The notes under the pieces: generated by a model | What the model saw: only the letters and a program-made list of their open reading frames with translations | Told to the model about the DNA's origin: nothing | Databases searched by the model: none | NCBI GenBank assembly: GCA_017454425.1 | Contig: JAFTCZ010000015.1 | Location: 1 to 21,919, forward strand | Direction: 5' to 3' | Source: Clostridia bacterium | GTDB lineage: Bacteria; Bacillota_A; Clostridia; Christensenellales; UBA1242 | DNA length: 21,919 nt | In this document: one piece after another, positions 6,693 through 13,095 of the stretch | How the letters are laid out: every line of letters begins with the position of its first letter | Numbering within the stretch: the stretch's first letter is position 1 | Made by a program: the position numbers and the translations under genes

Positions 6693-7262
6693 TTATTTAT
6701 CGTATTCGTCGTCTTCGTCAAAATCATCATCGTCTTCTTCTTCGTCTTCATCGTCAAAGTCGTCATCAAAGTCGTCTTCAAAATCTTTGTCTAACTCGTC
6801 TTCTTCCTCTTCTTCGTCAATATCATCATCAAACTCACCTGCGTCAATATCCTCTAGCCCCAAATCTTCGTCCATTGGCATATCTAGGTCAAGATCGACA
6901 AGGTCATCATCTGAGGCATCTGTGATGCTTACCATATCACCCAATTCATCATCTGCCACAACACCATCTGTGTCATCTGCATCTTCATTTTCCAAAATGT
7001 CATCATCATTTTGATAATCATTATTTAGGTCGCGCTCTTTACGACATTGCATACACATTTCTTCGTCATCACGAATATAGTTTGTTTTGCACACAGGGCA
7101 AATATCAAAATCTACTCCAAAATCAATGTCACTTTCATCATCTTTGTTAAAGGCTTGTTCCATTTCTTTTTTGCACACACTGCACAACTTATCTTTTTTG
7201 TGAATAAAATTTAACTCACAGCGTGGGCAACGAATAAAAGTATTGTCGTTATTCTTTTCCAA
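6693..7262 (-). CDS. Two-zinc-ribbon protein with highly acidic C-terminal tail
   Basis: This 189-residue protein has two short zinc-ribbon units in its first 80 residues: CPRC with CSVC, and CPVC with CMQC. From about residue 80 on it is dominated by Asp and Glu; 34 of the last 43 residues are acidic, broken mainly by Phe. I do not know a named family. The tail resembles in composition that of the RNA polymerase delta subunit (RpoE) of Firmicutes, but the N-terminal domain is different, so this is not RpoE. A role as a nucleic-acid- or polymerase-associated protein is inference. The start is a TTG at 7262, since AGGAG lies 9 nt upstream and no ATG or GTG is available. It has its own promoter (7328-7356), a 5' hairpin in the leader, and a terminator. 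The trinucleotide-repeat-like coding of the tail produces a spurious serine-rich frame on the other strand. Confidence 0.85.
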   Translation of the reverse strand: MEKNNDNTFIRCPRCELNFIHKKDKLCSVCKKEMEQAFNKDDESDIDFGVDFDICPVCKTNYIRDDEEMCMQCRKERDLNNDYQNDDDILENEDADDTDGVVADDELGDMVSITDASDDDLVDLDLDMPMDEDLGLEDIDAGEFDDDIDEEEEEDELDKDFEDDFDDDFDDEDEEEDDDDFDEDDEYDK

Positions 7263-7292
7263 AATTATGTTCTCCTAATAAGCAAGTGTTCA

Positions 7293-7318
7293 TTTGATAA
7301 TATGTTTATATTACCAAA
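7293..7318 (-). promoter_or_regulatory. 5'-terminal hairpin in the zinc-ribbon gene leader
   Basis: On the minus strand TTTGGTAATAT (7318-7308) pairs over 11 bp, including one G-U, with ATATTATCAAA (7303-7293) around a 4-nt loop. It would begin about 3 nt after the predicted transcription start. No T run follows, so it is not a terminator; an mRNA-stabilising or protein-binding role is possible. Confidence 0.5.
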
Positions 7319-7327
7319 TTTGCACAT

Positions 7328-7356
7328 ATTATATAGAAAGAATTTTCAAATGTAAA
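7328..7356 (-). promoter_or_regulatory. Sigma-A promoter of the zinc-ribbon gene
   Basis: On the minus strand TTTACA (7351-7356) and a perfect TATAAT (7328-7333) are 17 bp apart. Confidence 0.75.
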
Positions 7357-7393
7357 CTAAAATTTAATATTTTTTTAAGATTTTTAATTAAAA

Positions 7394-8209
7394 CTAACAA
7401 CCTTCAATTATCATTTTATCAGCAACAAGTGCAATAAATTCACCATTTGTTGGTTTTTCGTTGGCATTATATACTTGCAAACCAAAAACGGAATTAATGT
7501 TTTCTATCTTGCCTCTGTTCCAGGCCACTTCTATTGCATGACGAATAGCACGCTCGACTTTGCTTGGGGTTGTGCTAAAACGAGTTGCAATATTGGGATA
7601 TAATTTTTTTGTTATGCTGTTAACAATTTCGGGTGTATCGACTGCCATTTTGATAGCTTCTCGCAAAAACTGATAACCCTTGATGTGTGCAGGTATGCCA
7701 ACAGTTATGAATATATTGCTAATTTTTTCGTCCAAAGATTTTATTTTTGTTGCACTGCTGGGCAAACTTACAACACCTTCGTTTTTATATCGCGCAACAA
7801 TACTGTTGATGTGTTCTTGTTGCTCGTTTTGTGGTTTTTGCTCTTGCATAATATCTTTGATGCGCCTTTCGACATCATCTGCCGTGCATGGTTTTAATAT
7901 ATAATAACTTGCTCCATTTTGCATAGCATTGCATACAAAACCATCACCCGTAAGCGCCGTAACCACAATAACTTTTGATGTGTTTTTTAAGGTATGCAAA
8001 TCTTCGAGTATGCTCATACCATCACGCCCGCTTACAACCAAATCAAGTAAAACCACATCGGGGTTTTTATCCTTCACCACCTCAACCGCTTTTTCACCGT
8101 TTGTGACATGCTCGAGCACCACAAATCCGTTTTGCTCATTAAATTTTTGTGTTATCATTTCTTTCATTTGTTGGCTGTCGTCAATAATGACCAAACTAAT
8201 ATTATTCAT
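7394..8209 (-). CDS. spo0A: Sporulation master regulator Spo0A
   Basis: This 271-residue response regulator has the full Spo0A architecture. The receiver domain carries the acidic pocket Asp10-Asp11, the phosphorylation site Asp56 (VVLLD, same number as in B. subtilis), the conserved Thr in VIVVTALTG and the Lys in YYILKP. A linker is followed by the Spo0A DNA-binding domain, with GIPAHIKGYQFLREAIKMA and the recognition region TTPSKVERAIRHAIEVAW, ending with KPTNGEFIALVADK. Phosphorylated Spo0A dimerises on 0A boxes and starts sporulation. I chose the ATG at 8209, preceded by AGGAGG with 4 nt spacing, over an upstream in-frame start at 8230 that lies before that site. Codon and motif conservation indicate a functional protein, so the organism probably sporulates or recently did. 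No clear terminator follows. Confidence 0.98.
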   Translation of the reverse strand: MNNISLVIIDDSQQMKEMITQKFNEQNGFVVLEHVTNGEKAVEVVKDKNPDVVLLDLVVSGRDGMSILEDLHTLKNTSKVIVVTALTGDGFVCNAMQNGASYYILKPCTADDVERRIKDIMQEQKPQNEQQEHINSIVARYKNEGVVSLPSSATKIKSLDEKISNIFITVGIPAHIKGYQFLREAIKMAVDTPEIVNSITKKLYPNIATRFSTTPSKVERAIRHAIEVAWNRGKIENINSVFGLQVYNANEKPTNGEFIALVADKMIIEGC

Positions 8210-8543
8210 AAATCCTCCTATTTTGTCCAACCTAAGCCTTGCTTGATGGTGGATATTTTGATATTAACAAAGCAAACATAATTTACAAATTAAAAATTTT
8301 TGAAAAAATTATTCGCAATCTACAAAAAATTTATTATTTTGTATTAAACTGTCGTTTTTGTCACAATTCTCTCTAAATAACATTGATTTTCTATTTGTCA
8401 ACACAAATTTGTTGGATTATCTCACCTTAAATAATTATTGATTATATTTTCAAACTTAAACCAACTTTTTGAAAGAAAAATTGTTTTTATAGTTTATTTA
8501 CATAATAACATTCAAACTATGCAAAATAATAAAGAGGTATTTT
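8210..8543. other. AT-rich intergenic region between divergent spo0A and DUF378 genes
   Basis: No gene is visible in these 334 bp. At the left end is the spo0A ribosome binding site. Three near-matches (8 of 9) to the 0A-box consensus TTTGTCRAA lie at 8222-8230, 8357-8365 and 8394-8402; the last overlaps a TTGACA on the minus strand (8396-8401) whose -10 is poor. A weak minus-strand promoter TTGTGA-N17-TACAAA lies at 8338-8366. An ACTATGCA copy of the recurrent motif lies at 8516-8523, just before the DUF378 ribosome binding site. No convincing promoter for DUF378 was found. Confidence 0.5.
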
Positions 8544-8765
8544 ATGTTTAATTTAATTGTTTTTATTATCACACAAATAGGTGCAATTAATTGGCTGTGC
8601 ATAGGACTATTTCAGTTTGATTTTATTGCAGGAATTTTTGGCAGTCAAGCACATTTTGTAAGCCGTTTTATTTATACTATTATTGGTTTGTGTTGTGTTT
8701 ATATGTTAATACTTCTTGCTGTCAAAAAAGGCAATCTTAGTCTTATTAATAAAAGAAAAAAATAG
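8544..8765 (+). CDS. DUF378 family small membrane protein
   Basis: This 73-residue protein has two hydrophobic segments (about residues 3-32 and 40-60) and a basic tail NKRKK. The motif GAINWLCIGLFQFDFIAGIFG, followed by a second helix beginning SRFIYTIIGLCCVYML, is typical of DUF378 (YuzA-like) proteins, which are about 60-80 residues long and of unknown function in the cytoplasmic membrane. A GAGGT site stands 5 nt before the ATG, and an intrinsic terminator overlaps the stop codon. It stands alone between spo0A and spoVG, both on the other strand; this position does not by itself link it to sporulation. Confidence 0.85.
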   Translation: MFNLIVFIITQIGAINWLCIGLFQFDFIAGIFGSQAHFVSRFIYTIIGLCCVYMLILLAVKKGNLSLINKRKK

Positions 8766-8786
8766 TAAAAACTATTTTTGTTTTTT
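8758..8786 (+). terminator. Intrinsic terminator of the DUF378 gene
   Basis: AAAAATAGT (8758-8766) and ACTATTTTT (8771-8779) form a 9-bp stem with a 4-nt loop followed by GTTTTTT. The stem contains the stop codon TAG. Confidence 0.75.
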
Positions 8787-8812
8787 AATAAAAACACCAC
8801 CAAAAAGGTGGC
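8787..8812 (-). terminator. Terminator of spoVG
   Basis: On the minus strand CCACC (8811-8807) pairs with GGTGG (8801-8797) across a 5-nt loop, extended by one G-U pair, followed by GTTTTTATT. It lies about 40 bp after the spoVG stop. Confidence 0.65.
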
Positions 8813-8849
8813 ATTTTGCAGAGTTTTGCACTCTATAAAGCTTTGAGCA

Positions 8850-9143
8850 TTACTCAGCGGTAGTTTCTGCGCCCTCTGACTCGCTTAAAACTTTGTCATA
8901 CTCGGCGAGGACTAACTTTGTAATCTCTTCTCTCGTATTGGTGTCAAGAGGGTGCACAATATCCTTAAAGTTTCCTTCAGGGGTCTTGCGACTAGGCATT
9001 GCAACAAACAAACCTTGATTGCCTTCGATAACCTTAATGTCGTGTACAGCAAAGCAATCATCAATTGTTAGTGATGCAACTGCTTTTAATTTGTTGTCAT
9101 CCTTCTTTACGATACGAATACGAATGTCCGTTATTTTCATCAA
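8850..9143 (-). CDS. spoVG: SpoVG regulatory protein
   Basis: This 97-residue protein matches the SpoVG family throughout: MKITDIRIRIVKKDDNKLKA, then ASLTIDDCFAVHDIKVIEG, then LFVAMPSRKTPEGNFKDIVHP, with the acidic, non-conserved tail usual in the family. SpoVG is a small nucleic-acid-binding regulator first found through its effect on spore cortex and septation in Bacillus; in other Firmicutes it binds DNA and RNA and affects capsule and virulence genes. The start is either TTG at 9143 or ATG at 9140. The GGAAGGTGA site fits the TTG somewhat better, at about 9 nt rather than 12. A sigma-A-type promoter (9199-9227) precedes it, unlike the sigma-H promoter of B. subtilis spoVG. It is divergent from murC. 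Confidence 0.96.
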   Translation of the reverse strand: MMKITDIRIRIVKKDDNKLKAVASLTIDDCFAVHDIKVIEGNQGLFVAMPSRKTPEGNFKDIVHPLDTNTREEITKLVLAEYDKVLSESEGAETTAE

Positions 9144-9198
9144 GTCACTTCACCTTCCTTTCATTATTAGCAAAAAAGTTCTACTTTCAGCCATTTAT

Positions 9199-9227
9199 AT
9201 AATACTATGAAGCACTTTTTTTGTCAA
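9199..9227 (-). promoter_or_regulatory. Sigma-A-type promoter of spoVG
   Basis: On the minus strand TTGACA (9222-9227) and TATTAT (9199-9204) are 17 bp apart. The leader is about 50 nt. Confidence 0.7.
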
Positions 9228-9302
9228 ATAAATTGCATTACATTTTTTGTATGTCGTGTATATTTAAGCACAATAGATATTTGTTTTTCGTATAAATATT
9301 AT

Positions 9303-10664
9303 ATGGATATGGATTTATTTGGAAAAAATATGATGTTTTTGGGTATTGGTGGCATAAGTATGTCAGCAATAGCAAGGCTTTGCCACAGTATGGGCGCTGT
9401 TGTCACAGGAACTGATATAACCAAAAATGAAAATGTTATTTTATTAAAAAGAGATAAAATAGCAAAAATAAAAATTGGCAATAGCCCAACACTTGTTCAA
9501 CATGCTGATATTGTTGTGTACACAAACGCCATACAAGAAAGCAACCCCGATTTAAGACTTGCAAAAAGACTTAAAAAAACAATTTATGAGCGGGCAACAT
9601 TGCTGGGGTTAATTAGTTGCAAATATAAACACACTATTGCCATTTCTGGCACTCATGGCAAAACCACAACAACGGCTTTGCTTGGGTGGATAATGAAAAC
9701 GGCACAACAAAACCCAACTGTGCACATTGGTGGAATTAGCAAAAACTTTGACAGCAATCTCTTTCTTGGTGGAACAAAATATTTTATAACCGAGGCTTGC
9801 GAATATAAAAAGAGTTTTTTGCACCTCAACCCCAACATAACAATCATAAATAATATAGAACTTGACCACCCCGACTGCTATCAAAATTTTGATGATGTTG
9901 TCTCTTGTTTTGTACAACTTTCTAGACAAACAAAAGATTGCCTTGTTGTTAATGGTGACAGCCTAGATAAAAATATATTTGAAAACAAAAACACTATTTG
10001 TTTTGGACTTAAAAACACCAACAATGTGTATGCCAAAAACATTACTACACAAACAAATACCATGCAATTTGACTTAATATTTAATGGCAACAACTTGGGG
10101 ACAATAAATACAACACTTCTTGGTACGCACAATGTATATAATATTTTGGCTGCAAGTGCCACTGCGCTGCAATTAAATATTGATTTTGAAATAATAAAAG
10201 AAAGTATTTCAACCTTTGAGGGCACAAAAAGACGGTTTGAAATATTGTATGATCAAGAATTGAAAATGATTTTGGATTATGCACACCACCCTAGTGAGAT
10301 AAAATCTTGTATTGATGCTGCCCGCATGGTGGCAAAGGGCCGAATTATTGCAATTTTTCAACCTCATACATATTCACGAACACTTGCCTTATTAAAAGAT
10401 TTTTGCACCTGCTGGAAAGGTGTTGATATGCTTTTTTTGCTGCCCACTTACCCCGCCCGCGAAAAAGTTATTCCGGGTGGACGAGCAATAGATATTTTTT
10501 ATAATCTAAAAGGAATAAATGCGCAATATATATCCAATTCACAAAGTATGATGTATGTTATTGATACCATAAAAAAGCCAAACGACACAATAATTTGGCT
10601 TGGTGCAGGAGATATTGAAAATTTTGCAAAAGAATATGCAAAAACGCTTACAAAAGTTAATTAA
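9303..10664 (+). CDS. murC: UDP-N-acetylmuramate--L-alanine ligase MurC
   Basis: This 453-residue cytoplasmic enzyme adds the first amino acid, L-alanine, to UDP-MurNAc in peptidoglycan synthesis, using ATP. The Rossmann-like N-domain has FLGIGGISMSAIARL, the central Mur ligase domain has the ATP loop GTHGKT (residues 116-121), then NNIELDHPDCY and NVYNILAASATA. The C-domain has DYAHHPSEI and FQPHTYSR, both characteristic of MurC. I chose the ATG at 9303 because family members have about 10-15 residues before GIGG. A longer frame from 9207 would add 32 unrelated residues and run through the spoVG promoter. No Shine-Dalgarno sequence is visible before 9303 or the next ATG at 9309, which is unusual here. 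No terminator separates it from rpmE. Confidence 0.96.
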   Translation: MDMDLFGKNMMFLGIGGISMSAIARLCHSMGAVVTGTDITKNENVILLKRDKIAKIKIGNSPTLVQHADIVVYTNAIQESNPDLRLAKRLKKTIYERATLLGLISCKYKHTIAISGTHGKTTTTALLGWIMKTAQQNPTVHIGGISKNFDSNLFLGGTKYFITEACEYKKSFLHLNPNITIINNIELDHPDCYQNFDDVVSCFVQLSRQTKDCLVVNGDSLDKNIFENKNTICFGLKNTNNVYAKNITTQTNTMQFDLIFNGNNLGTINTTLLGTHNVYNILAASATALQLNIDFEIIKESISTFEGTKRRFEILYDQELKMILDYAHHPSEIKSCIDAARMVAKGRIIAIFQPHTYSRTLALLKDFCTCWKGVDMLFLLPTYPAREKVIPGGRAIDIFYNLKGINAQYISNSQSMMYVIDTIKKPNDTIIWLGAGDIENFAKEYAKTLTKVN

Positions 10665-10678
10665 TTTGAAAAAAACTC

Positions 10679-10707
10679 TTGACTTATACCCCTTCTTCCT
10701 ATATAAT
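10679..10707 (+). promoter_or_regulatory. Sigma-A promoter of rpmE
   Basis: TTGACT (10679-10684) and a perfect TATAAT (10702-10707) are 17 bp apart. The leader would be about 26 nt. Confidence 0.8.
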
Positions 10708-10739
10708 TTATCTACATTACTATTGGTGAGGTGAAATAT

Positions 10740-10955
10740 ATGAAGGCTAATACACACCCAAACTATCATGAAGTTACTGTTGTTTGTGCTTGTGGCAACA
10801 CATTCAAAACAAAATCAACATACAAAAATGATGTTATGAACATTGATATCTGCAACCTTTGCCACCCTTTCTTTACAGGTAAGCAAAAGTTGGTAGATAC
10901 TGCAGGTCGTGTTGAGAAGTTTAACAAAAAATACAATCGTCAACAAGCAGAATAG
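10740..10955 (+). CDS. rpmE: 50S ribosomal protein L31 (zinc-binding type)
   Basis: This 71-residue ribosomal protein sits at the 50S/30S bridge region. It starts [20 protein letters not shown], and a later [13 protein letters not shown] leads to the family-typical [10 protein letters not shown] end. Cys16, Cys18, Cys38 and Cys41 make it the zinc-containing C+ form of L31, as opposed to the zinc-free paralogue used under zinc starvation. The ATG at 10740 is chosen because GAGGTGA stands just before it; a GTG at 10731 is part of that site. It has its own promoter and terminator, with prmC and prfA following on the same strand, an order also common in other Firmicutes. Confidence 0.97.
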   Translation: MKANTHPNYHEVTVVCACGNTFKTKSTYKNDVMNIDICNLCHPFFTGKQKLVDTAGRVEKFNKKYNRQQAE

Positions 10956-10969
10956 TTTTTTTCCTGACT

Positions 10970-10995
10970 AATAGATGCAAAGCATCTATTTTTTT
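10970..10995 (+). terminator. Intrinsic terminator after rpmE
   Basis: AATAGATGC (10970-10978) and GCATCTATT (10982-10990) form a 9-bp stem with a 3-nt loop, followed by a T run. No new promoter is evident before prmC 20 bp further on, so prmC-prfA may depend on read-through. Confidence 0.8.
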
Positions 10996-11015
10996 ATGAC
11001 TTGTGAGGTGTAAAA

Positions 11016-11822
11016 ATGAATCTTGACGATTATTGCAACAAACACAATCTTATTGACACAAATATCATTCGTGACCTAAAATGGTTGGCGTGTGATTATC
11101 TTAATTGTGGTTTGTTTGAGTTAAAAGACAAAATAATAGATGGTGTGGCAGAAAAATTTTTGGACAATGGTCTAAAAGAATTAAAAAAACAAACACCACT
11201 TGCCTATGTTACCAAAAAGGCTCCATTTTTTGGTACAAACTTTTTTGTTGACAAAAATGTCTTAATTCCTAGAATGGAAACCGAGCAACTACTCGAACTT
11301 ATAATAAAAGAAAACAAACACAGGCACAATCTTAAAATTTTGGACATGTGCACAGGTTCGGGGTGTATTGCAATTATTCTTAAAAAACATCTTGACTGCA
11401 GCCTAACGGCCGTTGATGTTAGTGCACAGGCACTTAAAATTGCGCAAAAAAATGCAAAACTGCACAATGCTGAAATTTGTTTTATTAAGAGTGATATGTT
11501 TGACAAAATTGATGACAAATATGATATAATAGTTAGTAATCCCCCATATATTGCAACAAACGAGATAGAAACTCTTGATAATGCCGTAAAAGATTATGAA
11601 CCCAAAAAAGCCCTAGATGGTGGAAAAGACGGCCTTGATTTTTATCGCGTTATTGCAGATAATGCACCCAATTTTCTTAAAACACGCGGCCTATTGTATT
11701 TGGAAATTGGGCACAACCAAGGCAAAAGCGTTTCAAAACTATTAGATAAAAATTTTGAAGATGTGCTAGTAATAAAAGATTATGACAAACATGACCGCAT
11801 CGTAAGGTGCATAAGGAGATAA
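11016..11822 (+). CDS. prmC: Peptide chain release factor glutamine methyltransferase PrmC (HemK)
   Basis: This 268-residue methyltransferase transfers a methyl group from S-adenosylmethionine to the glutamine of the GGQ motif in release factors. The N-terminal helical release-factor-binding domain ends around [19 protein letters not shown]. The SAM-binding Rossmann fold starts at [13 protein letters not shown]. The catalytic motif NPPY is at residues 175-178 (VSNPPYIA). A C-terminal [12 protein letters not shown] completes the fold. GAGGTG precedes the ATG at 11016. Its stop codon lies within the ribosome-binding region of prfA, with only 2 bp between the genes, so enzyme and substrate are translationally coupled. 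Confidence 0.96.
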   Translation: MNLDDYCNKHNLIDTNIIRDLKWLACDYLNCGLFELKDKIIDGVAEKFLDNGLKELKKQTPLAYVTKKAPFFGTNFFVDKNVLIPRMETEQLLELIIKENKHRHNLKILDMCTGSGCIAIILKKHLDCSLTAVDVSAQALKIAQKNAKLHNAEICFIKSDMFDKIDDKYDIIVSNPPYIATNEIETLDNAVKDYEPKKALDGGKDGLDFYRVIADNAPNFLKTRGLLYLEIGHNQGKSVSKLLDKNFEDVLVIKDYDKHDRIVRCIRR

Positions 11823-11824
11823 AA

Positions 11825-12889
11825 ATGATAGACAAATTGAAACCATTTGTAAATAAATATAATGATATATCAAATAAACTTTGCGACCCCGAGATATTTA
11901 ACAATATTGAAGAGTTCAAAAAGTTATCAAAAGAACAAGCAAGTCTAAAAGAATATGTCGAACTGTACAACGAGTACAAAAACACTCTTGATAGCCTTGA
12001 AAACGCAAAAAGCATAGCCCAGCACGAACAAGATGCCGACTTAAAACAAATGGCCGAGGAAGAAATAAATGAGTATGACGAAAAACTTAAGGCCCTCGAC
12101 CAAAAAGTGCAAATTGCCCTACTTCCAAAAGATGAGCGCGACGATAATGATGTTTATCTTGAGGTTCGTCCTGCTGCTGGTGGTGACGAAGCAAGTCTTT
12201 TTGGTGCAGAACTTTTTGCTATGTACAAACACTATGCCGAAAGAAAAGGTTGGGGTGTTGAGATTATTTCATACAGCGAAACCGAAGTTGGTGGTGTAAA
12301 AGAAGGTGTTATGCACATTACGGGTAACCAAGTTTATCATCAACTTAAATGGGAAATTGGTGTTCACCGCGTACAACGAGTGCCCGAAACCGAAAGTCAA
12401 GGTCGAGTGCATACTAGTACCGTAACAGTTGCCGTTTTACCAGAATGTGAAGATGTTAATGTAGAAATAGATGAAAAAGACCTTCGCATAGATACTTACC
12501 ACTCTGGTGGAAGCGGTGGTCAGGGTGTAAACACAACAGATAGTGCCGTACGCATAACACACTTGCCTACTGGCATGATAATTGTTTGCCAAGACGAGCG
12601 CAGCCAAATAAAAAACAAAGAAAAAGCCATGAGTGTATTGCGTGCAAGACTTCAGGATATGTATGAACAAAAAGCAATAGCCGAACACGCACAAGAAAGA
12701 AAATCTCAGGTAGGTACGGGTGACCGCAGTGAACGAATAAGAACATACAACTTCCCGCAAGACCGCGTAACCGACCATCGCATAGGCTTGTCACTGCATA
12801 ATATTAACGAATTTATGGCTGGCGATATTGATGAAATGATTAATGCACTTAATGAATATGATATTCAATTAAAATTAAAGAATCTATAA
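11825..12889 (+). CDS. prfA: Peptide chain release factor 1
   Basis: This 354-residue protein recognises UAA and UAG stop codons in the ribosomal A site and triggers peptide release. The central region [18 protein letters not shown] is the family hallmark. [19 protein letters not shown] includes the codon-recognition segment near the PxT-type tripeptide. [19 protein letters not shown] carries the GGQ motif, with Gln233 as the site PrmC methylates. The C-terminus [14 protein letters not shown] is also typical. I chose the ATG at 11825, preceded by AAGGAG overlapping the prmC stop; an in-frame upstream ATG at 11807 lies inside prmC and before that site. A strong terminator follows. Length and motifs make RF1, rather than RF2, clear. 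Confidence 0.97.
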   Translation: MIDKLKPFVNKYNDISNKLCDPEIFNNIEEFKKLSKEQASLKEYVELYNEYKNTLDSLENAKSIAQHEQDADLKQMAEEEINEYDEKLKALDQKVQIALLPKDERDDNDVYLEVRPAAGGDEASLFGAELFAMYKHYAERKGWGVEIISYSETEVGGVKEGVMHITGNQVYHQLKWEIGVHRVQRVPETESQGRVHTSTVTVAVLPECEDVNVEIDEKDLRIDTYHSGGSGGQGVNTTDSAVRITHLPTGMIIVCQDERSQIKNKEKAMSVLRARLQDMYEQKAIAEHAQERKSQVGTGDRSERIRTYNFPQDRVTDHRIGLSLHNINEFMAGDIDEMINALNEYDIQLKLKNL

Positions 12890-12890
12890 T

Positions 12891-12929
12891 AAAAAACAGT
12901 ACTATGCACCCTATGTAGTACTGTTTTTT
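12891..12929 (+). terminator. Strong terminator of prfA
   Basis: A 13-bp stem, AAAAAACAGTACT (12891-12903) with AGTACTGTTTTTT (12917-12929), has a 13-nt loop carrying ATGCACC. The T run is in the 3' arm. Confidence 0.85.
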
Positions 12930-12988
12930 ATATGCAAAAGTGCATAGTATGCACATTCCATTTTTAATATTATGCACTACTATGCACA
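12902..12988. repeat. Cluster of TATGCAC/GTGCATA motifs between prfA and rpoC
   Basis: Six TATGCA/TGCATA copies lie in about 85 bp, starting at 12903, 12931, 12941, 12948, 12971 and 12981. Those at 12940-12954 form the perfect palindrome GTGCATA-G-TATGCAC. Those at 12971 and 12981 are direct repeats 10 bp apart, one helical turn. The 12-mer TATTATGCACTA here recurs upstream of rpoB (20826-20837). Confidence 0.6.
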
Positions 12989-13052
12989 AACAACTATTCG
13001 TAAAACTGTTTTTTTGTACTTTATATTATTGCTTACCCATTATTTATCAAAC

Positions 13053-13086
13053 AAAAAAAGACAAAGTGCATATCTTTGTCTTTTTT
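13053..13086 (-). terminator. Terminator of the rpoBC operon
   Basis: GACAAAG (13060-13066) and CTTTGTC (13074-13080), extended by A/T pairs to about 13 bp, enclose the loop TGCATAT. A T run follows on the minus strand. It lies about 10 bp after the rpoC stop and can also act on the plus strand. Confidence 0.85.
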
Positions 13087-13095
13087 ATTTATTAA

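Noticed and set aside
6679..7014. Serine-rich 111-residue plus-strand frame
   Set aside because: It is the reverse complement of the GAT/GAA-repeat coding of the acidic tail; it has no ribosome binding site and pure low complexity.
7357..7393. Possible spo0A terminator
   Set aside because: Only loose A/T pairing, with no defined stem followed by a T run.
9168..9186. Mini-hairpin AAAGT/ACTTT with T run in the spoVG leader
   Set aside because: The stem is only 5 bp and A/T-rich, too weak to call an attenuator.
9207..9302. Longer N-terminus for MurC starting at 9207
   Set aside because: It adds 32 residues not found in the family, has no ribosome binding site and overlaps the spoVG promoter.
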